Origin: an uncultured Methylophilus sp. | Lineage (GTDB): Bacteria; Pseudomonadota; Gammaproteobacteria; Burkholderiales; Methylophilaceae | Length of the DNA: 11,926 nt | Reading direction: 5' to 3' | Assembly (NCBI GenBank): GCA_936943315.1 | Contig: CAKZJM010000292.1 | Coordinates: forward strand, 1 to 11,926 | Shown: one piece after another, positions 1 to 6,229 of the stretch | Layout: the number at the start of each line of letters is the position of its first letter | Numbering within the stretch: the stretch's first letter is position 1 | Notes under the pieces: model-generated | Told to the model about the DNA's origin: nothing | Database searches by the model: none | The model's input: only the letters and a program-made list of their open reading frames with translations | Made by a program: the position numbers and the translations under genes

Positions 1-1437
1 GGTGCCTGCGCCCACATAGCCTTCTTTTTCCAGTTGAATATGGGTGTATTCAAGCTGGTGCTGGCACCATTCCACATCATCTTCATGGCAGACAATGGCA
101 AACTCATCGCCACCCAGACGGTACAGTTTGCCATGTGTATCCAGTTTTTTACGCAAGATCTGGCTAAAGCTTTTAAGTAGGTGGTCTCCGGCTTCATGGC
201 CAAAATGGTCGTTCACCTGTTTGAGGTTATCCATGTCGAGAAACATCAGGCAACCATGTTCAGGAAACTGCAGCATCTGGTTTTCAAGCGCATGCCGGTT
301 AGGGGCGCCGGTCAGCCGGTCTGTCATCGCCAGCGAGCGGGTGCTCTGCAATTCACCCAGCATATGTTCTTTTTCTTTATGCAGGCGGTTGATTTGATAG
401 GCCACCACCAGCGAGAGCATGATGGCTTCCACACCCACGGCGATCAGCCCCAGCTGTTCTATGGTCCAGGCGTTTGAGGCGAGCCGCGTCGCCGTGATAG
501 AAAGCCCCCCCAAGATGCCAAAGACCGTGACGGCGACCAGGTAAAGTTGGGCCACGCGGTGTTTTTGCCAGCTGAGGCGGATGCCACAAATCAAGCCGAA
601 TATCAGGAAAATAGCCACCCCAAAGCGGTCCATTTCCAGCATCCAGTTGGGCAGGATCATGGCGGTGACCAGCAGCCCCAGCATCGCCACACGCGCGAGG
701 GTGGAAAGATGGTGCAGCTTGGGATAATGAAACTGGTTAATCCCAAGCAAATGACAGACAAAACTGATATAGGCAAGGTTGGAAAACAGGATGGGCAAGC
801 TGGTGAGGTAAAACCAGTGCCATTCAAAAAACTGCTTGAATACCCCCAGCGCGGCACTTTGGAAAATGAGGTTGCCCAGGATAAACAGGGCATACATGCG
901 CTCCGTAGCATGCCCAGGAGCCACCCCAATGGCAAAGTAATAAGTAAAAATGCCCAGCAAGACGCCTAGCAGCAAAATGCTGATGCCCGTCGTGTAATTA
1001 GTCTGTTGCTGATAGGTGTTGAGCTCAGACACAAACAGTTCGGGTTGAGCAAGGTAATAGGGCGATTGTAACCAGGTCACCAGGCGGTAATTCCCCGGCA
1101 TCAGGTGAATGATATGACCATGCCTGAGCAGGAAAGAATCTTTTTCCTGACTGCTTAAGCCGCCTTTGATAATGGTGGTGTGCTGCTGGCTATCGGTAAT
1201 TTCGTGCTGAAAGTGCGCAATGGTCGATGTGTTTTTAAAATCAATCACATACTGGCCAGCGTGGGTGATGGTGAGCACGCTTTGGCAGACAAACTTGCCG
1301 CCTTGCAAGGGAATGCTGGCGACGACGGCCCCCTTGCTGTTCATGCAAGTGGTGCCTAACAGGGTGGGGGAGGCTGACGCTTGCGGCATCAGGGAAACCG
1401 ATAACGCAACCAGCATCCAGAAGAGAAAACGTCGCAA
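1..1437 (-). CDS. 7TMR-DISM diguanylate cyclase (GGDEF), 3' end cut by window
   Basis: Membrane-bound enzyme expected to make cyclic di-GMP from two GTP in response to a periplasmic signal. The visible 479 residues show a signal peptide (about 1-22, with an Arg-Arg n-region and an ASA cleavage site), a periplasmic region (23-148, 7TMR-DISM extracellular type, with a Cys pair near its start), seven hydrophobic helices (about 149-348), a short charged linker or coiled coil (349-365), then a GGDEF domain beginning with DRLTGAPNR. The metal/GTP-binding stretch LDMDNLKQVND begins at residue 400 and the intact GGDEF motif lies at 442-446. The residues where the inhibitory RxxD site normally sits read DTHG, so product inhibition at that site is unlikely. 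I chose the TTG at 1437-1435 because it gives a complete signal peptide; the next in-frame ATG (1416-1414) would remove its basic n-region. The frame is closed upstream by TGA at 1452-1450. It lies 212 bases downstream of pqiC on the same strand. A further C-terminal domain such as EAL could lie beyond the edge. Confidence 0.9.
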   Translation of the reverse strand, partial: MRRFLFWMLVALSVSLMPQASASPTLLGTTCMNSKGAVVASIPLQGGKFVCQSVLTITHAGQYVIDFKNTSTIAHFQHEITDSQQHTTIIKGGLSSQEKDSFLLRHGHIIHLMPGNYRLVTWLQSPYYLAQPELFVSELNTYQQQTNYTTGISILLLGVLLGIFTYYFAIGVAPGHATERMYALFILGNLIFQSAALGVFKQFFEWHWFYLTSLPILFSNLAYISFVCHLLGINQFHYPKLHHLSTLARVAMLGLLVTAMILPNWMLEMDRFGVAIFLIFGLICGIRLSWQKHRVAQLYLVAVTVFGILGGLSITATRLASNAWTIEQLGLIAVGVEAIMLSLVVAYQINRLHKEKEHMLGELQSTRSLAMTDRLTGAPNRHALENQMLQFPEHGCLMFLDMDNLKQVNDHFGHEAGDHLLKSFSQILRKKLDTHGKLYRLGGDEFAIVCHEDDVEWCQHQLEYTHIQLEKEGYVGAGT

Positions 1438-1649
1438 GCCTTTTGTCCATCAAAATGTCAAACCACGATGGAGTGTACATGAAAAGTTATTGCATGACGG
1501 CGGGACAAACGCATTAAAAAAGGCAAAGAATTACTAACTAACGTGTAGTCAGCCAGTGGTAAAAAGTCTGTGAGTCAACCCGCTAAGATTCAGTCTGGAT
1601 CAGCGTGAAAGCTTGTGCCTGTGGCTCCAGCCTTTGTGCTTGAGGCCCC
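1438..1649. other. Intergenic gap between pqiC and the GGDEF gene
   Basis: No gene, tRNA or convincing factor-independent terminator is visible. In the minus-strand direction there is a T-rich run (CCTTTTTTAA, near 1520) but no good GC stem directly before it. No promoter with two well-matched hexamers stands out, so whether the cyclase gene is read from its own promoter or by read-through from pqiABC cannot be settled from the sequence. Confidence 0.5.
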
Positions 1650-2357
1650 TTAAGGTGAAGCTGGCCACTGGCTGGCAATCTGCGCGCAGAGGAGATCCAG
1701 GTCTTGCCCCAGTGCACGCACCAATGCCGGATAGCCATTTTCTGCCAGGGGGGTACTGAATTTGAAGGTCTGGGCGGGGGTGGCGGCCTGCCCGGCGCGG
1801 CCCAGTTGCCATTGCCCGCTGATGACGGCGTAACCATGCATCTGCCCATGAAACTGGTCTATGGTGATATTGAGCGTGCGGGCCGTCGTGGGTAAGCCAG
1901 GCTGGGGGTCGACGACGGCCGTGTTTTTGAGGTGGCTGGCCAGCCGGGTGCGCAAGCCGCGGCGTAACTCTTGCGAAAGGTTATCTACCCAGAGGTGGTC
2001 GCGTGCAGGGTGCAGGGTAATGTCATCCAGTTGCACCACAATGCGGTCAGTGTCCAGGTAATCGGCCAACTGGATGCGGTTTAATACCAGCGTTTGGCTG
2101 GCCTGGTTTGCAGGCGCTGGTGTTGCTGCTGATGCAGTTGTGCTGACCTCAGGCAGGCTGTAACGCTCGGCATGCACCGGCGGGTTGGATTTAAAACAGC
2201 CACTGAGGCCAATTGTCAGGCTCAGCATCAGGGCCAGCCGCAGACGCCCTTGAACAGGCGTGCTTGAAGACGGGCTAGTTAAGATCTCGCTAGCAAAGGT
2301 CTCGCTGGTCAACATTCCGGTGGTTAAGGTCCCGGTGGGTGCAATCTTCATGGTCAT
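1650..2357 (-). CDS. pqiC: PqiC-like ABC-type transport auxiliary lipoprotein
   Basis: Outer-membrane lipoprotein partner of PqiB, thought to anchor the PqiB tube at the outer membrane (family knowledge). The protein has a basic n-region (RLR, 38-40), a hydrophobic core and a lipobox LSGC with Cys54, followed by a domain typical of the PqiC/YmbA family: the YSLPE stretch after the Cys, then RIQLADYLDTDRIVVQ, and a C-terminal half ending ALGQDLDLLCAQIASQW. It begins 6 bases after the pqiB stop. The TAAGGA ribosome site (2366-2361) overlaps that stop; it is 3 bases from the ATG at 2357 and 9 bases from a second in-frame ATG at 2351, so translation may really begin at 2351. The odd feature is about 37 residues before the usual signal peptide, most of it encoded by a 15-bp degenerate tandem repeat. 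An internal start nearer the lipobox (ATG 2315) has only a weak ribosome site. Confidence 0.85.
   Translation of the reverse strand: MTMKIAPTGTLTTGMLTSETFASEILTSPSSSTPVQGRLRLALMLSLTIGLSGCFKSNPPVHAERYSLPEVSTTASAATPAPANQASQTLVLNRIQLADYLDTDRIVVQLDDITLHPARDHLWVDNLSQELRRGLRTRLASHLKNTAVVDPQPGLPTTARTLNITIDQFHGQMHGYAVISGQWQLGRAGQAATPAQTFKFSTPLAENGYPALVRALGQDLDLLCAQIASQWPASP
2271..2345 (-). repeat. Five degenerate 15-bp tandem units inside pqiC
   Basis: On the plus strand the units are cgggctagttaagat (2271-2285), ctcgctagcaaaggt (2286-2300), ctcgctggtcaacat (2301-2315), tccggtggttaaggt (2316-2330) and cccggtgggtgcaat (2331-2345). The last is the most diverged. In the pqiC frame they encode IAPTG, TLTTG, MLTSE, TFASE and ILTSP, a five-residue unit of the form x-[L/F]-[T/A]-[S/T]-[E/G]. 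Unit length is a multiple of three, so gain or loss of a unit keeps the frame. Confidence 0.75.
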
Positions 2358-2363
2358 CTTTCC

Positions 2364-4058
2364 TTACGGTTTGGCCGGGGCCATGGGCACCGGGTCGTTG
2401 CCGGGTTTACGGTCAAACAGGATGGCATTTGGCTGCTCGTTTAGCGTGCGCGCCAGTGGCTGGATGTCGCGCAGGGCTTTATCCAGACGTTGCAACGTGT
2501 TTGTGAGCTCCTGATAGGCGGGTGATTCCGGCGCGAGGCCTTTTAAGGTGCCGCGCAGGTCTTGCATGGTGCCGCGCAGCTCCTGCATGGTCTGGTTAAT
2601 GTTAGACGGCATCTGTTGCACATCCGGCTGGCTGAGCAACTGGTTGACCTGCTGGCTCAGGGTGCGGATTTCCTGCATGGTTTTTTCTGATTGCTGCAGG
2701 TTTTTATCCAGGCCAGAAAGCACAGGCTCCACATTCAGACGGTTCAGTTTGTCCAGCAGGTCAGACAGTTTCTGCTCAATTTGCGCCAGGTTAGTCGAGC
2801 TGGTAGGCATCACCGGCAGGCCTTCAAACATGGCACTGCGGTAGGTTTTATGGGCTTTTGGCTCCATATTGAGGTCGACAAACACAGAGCCGGTAATCAG
2901 GTTGCCAGATTTAAGCGTGGCATGCAGCCCATGCTGCAACATATGCGATACCCTGCTTTTCCATTCTGCCAGGTCTGCGTTGCCAGTGTCTGCGAGGCGG
3001 CCAGGCTCAAGGTGGATCAAGACTGGGATGGCATAACCGAAGTCTTTCTTACGTTCTGGAGAGTTAAATTTCCAGGGCACATTGACCACCGTTCCTATGC
3101 GCAAGCCCCTGAATTCAACCGGCGCCCCTTTGGATAAGCCGCGCACAGTGTCGTCGACCAGCAGGACATATTCCAGGAATTGATCGTATGTTTGCTGACG
3201 GGCGGCTTCTTCGTTGGCATACAGTTCAAAGGTGGTCTCCGACTTGACGGGCTTGCCCATGGGCCTGTCATCGGCCTGGCCAAAGCTGACGCCCCCGGCA
3301 ATCATTGATTCGACCGTGGGGATATTGGCCTTGAACCCTTCTGAATCCAGCTTGACGTCTATGCCGACGGTGGTCCAGAAGCGGGAGTTTTCGGTGACCA
3401 GCACATCATAAGGATGTTCGATAAACAGTTCATGCTGCATCTGCCGCTGTTTGGGGTCAAACACGGCACTCACTACGCGGCCCACACGCAAGCCCTGGTA
3501 AGTCACCGGGTCACCCACACGCAAGGAATTACCGACTTTACCAACGAGGTTCACATGCACGCCCTGAGCACCATTGAGGGAAATTGGCGGTTGATCAAGC
3601 ACGGTAAACTGGTCGGTTTCTTCCTGGCTTTTACCCGGTTGCAATTGGATATAAGCCCCTGAAATGACCGTGTTCAGTCCGCTGATACCTTCTAGTCCGA
3701 TGCGAGGCTTGACTACCCATAACTGGGTATCCTTCACCAACATGGGTTGCGCCTTGGGCGTGATGCGTGCCAGGACTTCAATATGGGTGAGGTCTTCTGA
3801 CAAGGTGACTTGTTCTACCAGGCCAATATCCACGCTGTGTACCTTGATTTTGGTCTTGCCGGCTTCTATGCCCTCGGCGTTGGTCATGGAGAGCGTGATT
3901 TGCTTGCCCGCTTTGGTGTAGTTGTCATACATCAGCCATAAGCCGATCAGCAAGGCGACGATAGGCACAATCCAGATAGGCGAGATTCTGGCCTGCTTGC
4001 TGACATTCGCCAGCGAATGCGAATGTTCTGTGGACTGTTCTGGGTTATGTTCTGTCAT
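2364..4058 (-). CDS. pqiB: PqiB, three-MCE-domain intermembrane transport protein
   Basis: Periplasm-spanning MCE protein (564 residues; E. coli PqiB is about 546) that stacks MCE rings and a coiled-coil needle to form a lipid conduit between inner and outer membranes. Visible parts: a short cytosolic N-terminus, one membrane helix (26-44), MCE domain 1 (about 52-145, with IEAGKTKIKVHSVDIGLVE), MCE domain 2 (about 165-265, with LRVGDPVTYQGLRVGRV), MCE domain 3 (about 295-400, with LSKGAPVEFRGLRIGTV), and a long Gln/Leu-rich coiled coil (about 420-545) that contains the internal near-repeat QELRGT/QDLRGT. The C-terminus is Pro-rich. I chose the ATG at 4058-4056 because AAGGA sits 7-8 bases upstream; an in-frame ATG 39 bases earlier lies deeper inside pqiA and lacks such a site. 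The start overlaps the end of pqiA by 14 bases, indicating coupled translation. Confidence 0.94.
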   Translation of the reverse strand: MTEHNPEQSTEHSHSLANVSKQARISPIWIVPIVALLIGLWLMYDNYTKAGKQITLSMTNAEGIEAGKTKIKVHSVDIGLVEQVTLSEDLTHIEVLARITPKAQPMLVKDTQLWVVKPRIGLEGISGLNTVISGAYIQLQPGKSQEETDQFTVLDQPPISLNGAQGVHVNLVGKVGNSLRVGDPVTYQGLRVGRVVSAVFDPKQRQMQHELFIEHPYDVLVTENSRFWTTVGIDVKLDSEGFKANIPTVESMIAGGVSFGQADDRPMGKPVKSETTFELYANEEAARQQTYDQFLEYVLLVDDTVRGLSKGAPVEFRGLRIGTVVNVPWKFNSPERKKDFGYAIPVLIHLEPGRLADTGNADLAEWKSRVSHMLQHGLHATLKSGNLITGSVFVDLNMEPKAHKTYRSAMFEGLPVMPTSSTNLAQIEQKLSDLLDKLNRLNVEPVLSGLDKNLQQSEKTMQEIRTLSQQVNQLLSQPDVQQMPSNINQTMQELRGTMQDLRGTLKGLAPESPAYQELTNTLQRLDKALRDIQPLARTLNEQPNAILFDRKPGNDPVPMAPAKP

Positions 4059-5325
4059 GTGTGTTTCCTTGGGTATCCCACAGCAGGCGGGGATCAAATG
4101 TCATGGCGGCCAGCATGGTGATGATGACTACCGCACAAAAAGCAAGCGCTGCCGGGCCTGGAAAAACCGACATCAAGTTGCCAGACTGTATCAAGGCTAC
4201 CATGATGGCGACGACGAAAACATCGACCATAGACCAGCGGCCGATGAGTTCAGTCAGGCGGTAAAGCCGGGTTTTTTGCTGGGCATTGAGCGGGCCGGGA
4301 TGCTGTGACAGCCAGGATAACAGCACCAGAATCAGCACTTTAATTATAGGCACCAACACGCTGGCGACAAAAATCACCACGGCAATGGGTTCTGAGCCAT
4401 GTTGCCATAACTCGATCATGCCGCCAATAATGGTGGAGGCGTGGGTTTGGCCGAGTGAGGTAGTGATCATCATCGGGTAAGCGTTGGCGGGGATGTACAG
4501 AATCACGGCAGTGAGCAGTAGCGCCCAGGTAAATTCAACGCTATTGGGTTTGCGCATATGCAAATGGCTGCCGCAACGGCTGCATATGTGTCCGTTCGGC
4601 GGGGTTGTGGCGGGGAGGGCATTGACCAGGCCGCAGGTGGTACAACCGATGGCATGCTGGGCAGCGGCACTTATGCCGCAACGGATACGGAGATCTGGCG
4701 GCGGCTCACCCGCCAGCCGGTACCATAGCCAGTCGATATCCACCGAACGTGTGGTCATCAATAACAGCAGGGCAAACACGCAGTAGGCCCAAAAAGAGAC
4801 ACCGAGCTGCACCTCACCAATCTCAGTCAGTTTCACCAGGCTCACCAGCGCGGCAATCATGAACACATCGGCCATCATCCACGGATGCAGGCGCGAAAAC
4901 AGGCGGGCAATTACGTCACTGTAGGCACGCGGTACGCGGCGTAATACGTTGGCTTGCATGAGGATCACGCCGGTCAGGTACAAGGCGGGCAACACAATGG
5001 CGGTACAACTGACAATAAAAGCCACAATCGGTTGATGCACGTCGACCAGGGTCATGGCTGTTTGGGGCAGCTCTATCTGCGTATCCAGGCCATTGGTGTC
5101 CATGCTGATAAACGGGAAGGCGATGGCAATGAGCAAGCTGAGCAAGGCGCTGATCGCCAGCGCAAGGCTCCGTTGTACTGGATGTAAATGCCGCCTGGCG
5201 AGCACATGACCGCAACGCGGGCAACACGCATGTTCGCCAGGGCGCAGTACGGGGATGGCACTGACCAGGTCGCAGGCGCTACAGGCCCGCAAACGCCGCC
5301 ATTTTGTTTTGTTCTCGGTCGTCAT
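4045..5325 (-). CDS. pqiA: PqiA, inner-membrane paraquat-inducible protein A
   Basis: Multi-pass inner-membrane partner of PqiB (426 residues; E. coli PqiA is about 417). It consists of two homologous halves, each a four-Cys ribbon followed by a four-helix membrane block. Ribbon 1 uses C15/C18 and C35/C38, ribbon 2 uses C228/C231 and C248/C251. Both halves keep the family signature, HPWMMADVFMIAALVSLVKL at 147-166 and GRWSMVDVFVVAIMVALIQ at 362-380. Its role in lipid traffic is inferred from the family; E. coli pqi is induced by paraquat through SoxRS, but I see no clear SoxS site here. The ATG at 5325 begins the full ribbon and is the only sensible start, though the ribosome site before it is weak. 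It is the first gene of the operon, with 244 bases to the divergent hemerythrin gene. Confidence 0.93.
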   Translation of the reverse strand: MTTENKTKWRRLRACSACDLVSAIPVLRPGEHACCPRCGHVLARRHLHPVQRSLALAISALLSLLIAIAFPFISMDTNGLDTQIELPQTAMTLVDVHQPIVAFIVSCTAIVLPALYLTGVILMQANVLRRVPRAYSDVIARLFSRLHPWMMADVFMIAALVSLVKLTEIGEVQLGVSFWAYCVFALLLLMTTRSVDIDWLWYRLAGEPPPDLRIRCGISAAAQHAIGCTTCGLVNALPATTPPNGHICSRCGSHLHMRKPNSVEFTWALLLTAVILYIPANAYPMMITTSLGQTHASTIIGGMIELWQHGSEPIAVVIFVASVLVPIIKVLILVLLSWLSQHPGPLNAQQKTRLYRLTELIGRWSMVDVFVVAIMVALIQSGNLMSVFPGPAALAFCAVVIITMLAAMTFDPRLLWDTQGNTHDRT

Positions 5326-5350
5326 TCGGATAGGGGGTCGGTGGTGAAGT

Positions 5351-5375
5351 TACCTGCCTTTTCACAGGCATGGTA
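5351..5375 (-). promoter_or_regulatory. Hairpin in the pqiA leader
   Basis: TACCTGCC (5351-5358) pairs with GGCA (5367-5370) and GGTA (5372-5375), leaving an 8-base loop and one bulged base. It ends 26 bases before the pqiA start. It has no following T-run, so it is not a terminator. It could be an operator or an RNA element that affects pqiA translation, or chance. Confidence 0.25.
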
Positions 5376-5517
5376 AACGGGTTGGATTTGAATAAGCAAG
5401 AAAAATTCCTTCAGTTTTTGCCCGCTGGAAAGTGCGCCAATAACGGCCTACAACCCTGTAAAGCAAATCTGACAAAGTTATCAGTTAATCCAGCCTATTG
5501 ATCTTGCAGCGTTCAAG

Positions 5518-5528
5518 GCAAAATTTGC
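5518..5528. promoter_or_regulatory. Short palindrome upstream of the hemerythrin gene
   Basis: GCAAA-A-TTTGC is an 11-bp perfect inverted repeat with a one-base centre, 41 bases before the hemerythrin ATG in the pqiA/hemerythrin divergent region. Its size and place suit a regulator site. No named operator is recognised, and no well-matched -35/-10 pair could be placed next to it. Confidence 0.2.
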
Positions 5529-5569
5529 GCTCTACCACATGATTTTAACTACGACGTTAGGAGAGTAGC

Positions 5570-6151
5570 ATGAGAACAGAATCAACCATGAAATCGAATA
5601 AACAGGCCAGCACAAGCAAAGCGTCAACTGCGATGAAGCATGACGCGATTGTCTTGCTCAAGCAGGACCATGCGGAAGTCAAAAAGATGTTCAAGCAATT
5701 TGATAAGCTGGCTGAAAAAGAAGATATTGAAGGCAAAACACAGATTGCAAACAAGATCTGTGCCGAGCTCATTGCGCACACCATTGCTGAAGAAGAAATT
5801 TTTTATCCGGCTGCGCGGCAAGCGACTCAGGACGACGACATGCTAAATGAAGCCAATGTTGAGCATGAGAGTGCCAAATCGCTGATCGCCCAAATCCAGA
5901 GCATGGACCCTGCTGATCCAATGTACGATGCCAAAGTCACGGTGCTGGGTGAGTATATCAATCACCACGTGGAGGAAGAGGAAACCGAAATGTTCCCGAT
6001 GGTGAAAAAGTCTAAAGAGTTGGACTTGAAAGAAATGGGCGCCCAGATTGCTGCCCGTAAAGAAGAGCTGCTGTCCGAGCTCTGTGATATGGAGGGGGAA
6101 ATTGACCCACAACAATTAAAGGCCAAGCTGGGCATGGACGCAAAACACTAA
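5570..6151 (+). CDS. Hemerythrin-like HHE-domain protein
   Basis: Soluble cytoplasmic protein of 193 residues predicted to bind a di-iron centre in a four-helix bundle. Proteins of this type bind O2 or NO, or protect iron centres, but the substrate cannot be read from sequence. Ligand-type residues occur in the expected order: HDAIVLLKQDH (24-34), H70 and E74 in ELIAHTIAEEEIFYP, H99 in VEHESAK, and H132/H133 with E137 in NHHVEEEETEMFP. The first 23 residues are a Ser/Thr/Lys-rich extension before the bundle. After it comes a charged helical tail (about 145-193). No signal peptide or membrane helix is present. The ATG at 5570 is supported by AGGAGAG at 5559-5565; a second ATG at 5588 lacks such a site. 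It is a single-gene unit, divergent from pqiA and ended by the hairpin at 6164-6196. Confidence 0.9.
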   Translation: MRTESTMKSNKQASTSKASTAMKHDAIVLLKQDHAEVKKMFKQFDKLAEKEDIEGKTQIANKICAELIAHTIAEEEIFYPAARQATQDDDMLNEANVEHESAKSLIAQIQSMDPADPMYDAKVTVLGEYINHHVEEEETEMFPMVKKSKELDLKEMGAQIAARKEELLSELCDMEGEIDPQQLKAKLGMDAKH

Positions 6152-6163
6152 GTCTTGCCCGTG

Positions 6164-6196
6164 ATTAAAAAAGGAGCGTTAAGCTCCTTTTTTAAT
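6164..6196. terminator. Bidirectional factor-independent terminator
   Basis: A perfect 14-bp stem, ATTAAAAAAGGAGC pairing with GCTCCTTTTTTAAT, encloses the loop GTTAA. The GC-rich core is GGAGC/GCTCC. The A-run on one side and T-run on the other give a U-tract on both strands, so it can end the hemerythrin transcript (plus) and the cydA-to-molybdoenzyme transcript (minus). It lies between two convergent stops (6151 and 6230). Confidence 0.92.
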
Positions 6197-6229
6197 GGGT
6201 GAGTCTTGTCCTTGCAGTATTGGCTTAGG

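Noticed and set aside
547..969. A 140-codon plus-strand open frame
   Set aside because: It is antisense to the seven-helix region of the diguanylate cyclase and is low in hydrophobic residues, a usual shadow of membrane-protein codons.
1241..1480. Minus-strand frame from the ATG at 1480, running through the start region of the diguanylate cyclase gene
   Set aside because: Its protein has no family features, and the neighbouring frame gives a perfect signal peptide followed by a full 7TMR-DISM and GGDEF protein. It would matter only if a sequencing frameshift near 1440 were shown.
2548..2650. Direct repeats around the words cttgcatggtgccgcgcag / cctgcatggt
   Set aside because: They encode the coiled-coil near-repeat of PqiB (QELRGT/QDLRGT) and are explained by protein structure rather than a mobile or regulatory repeat.
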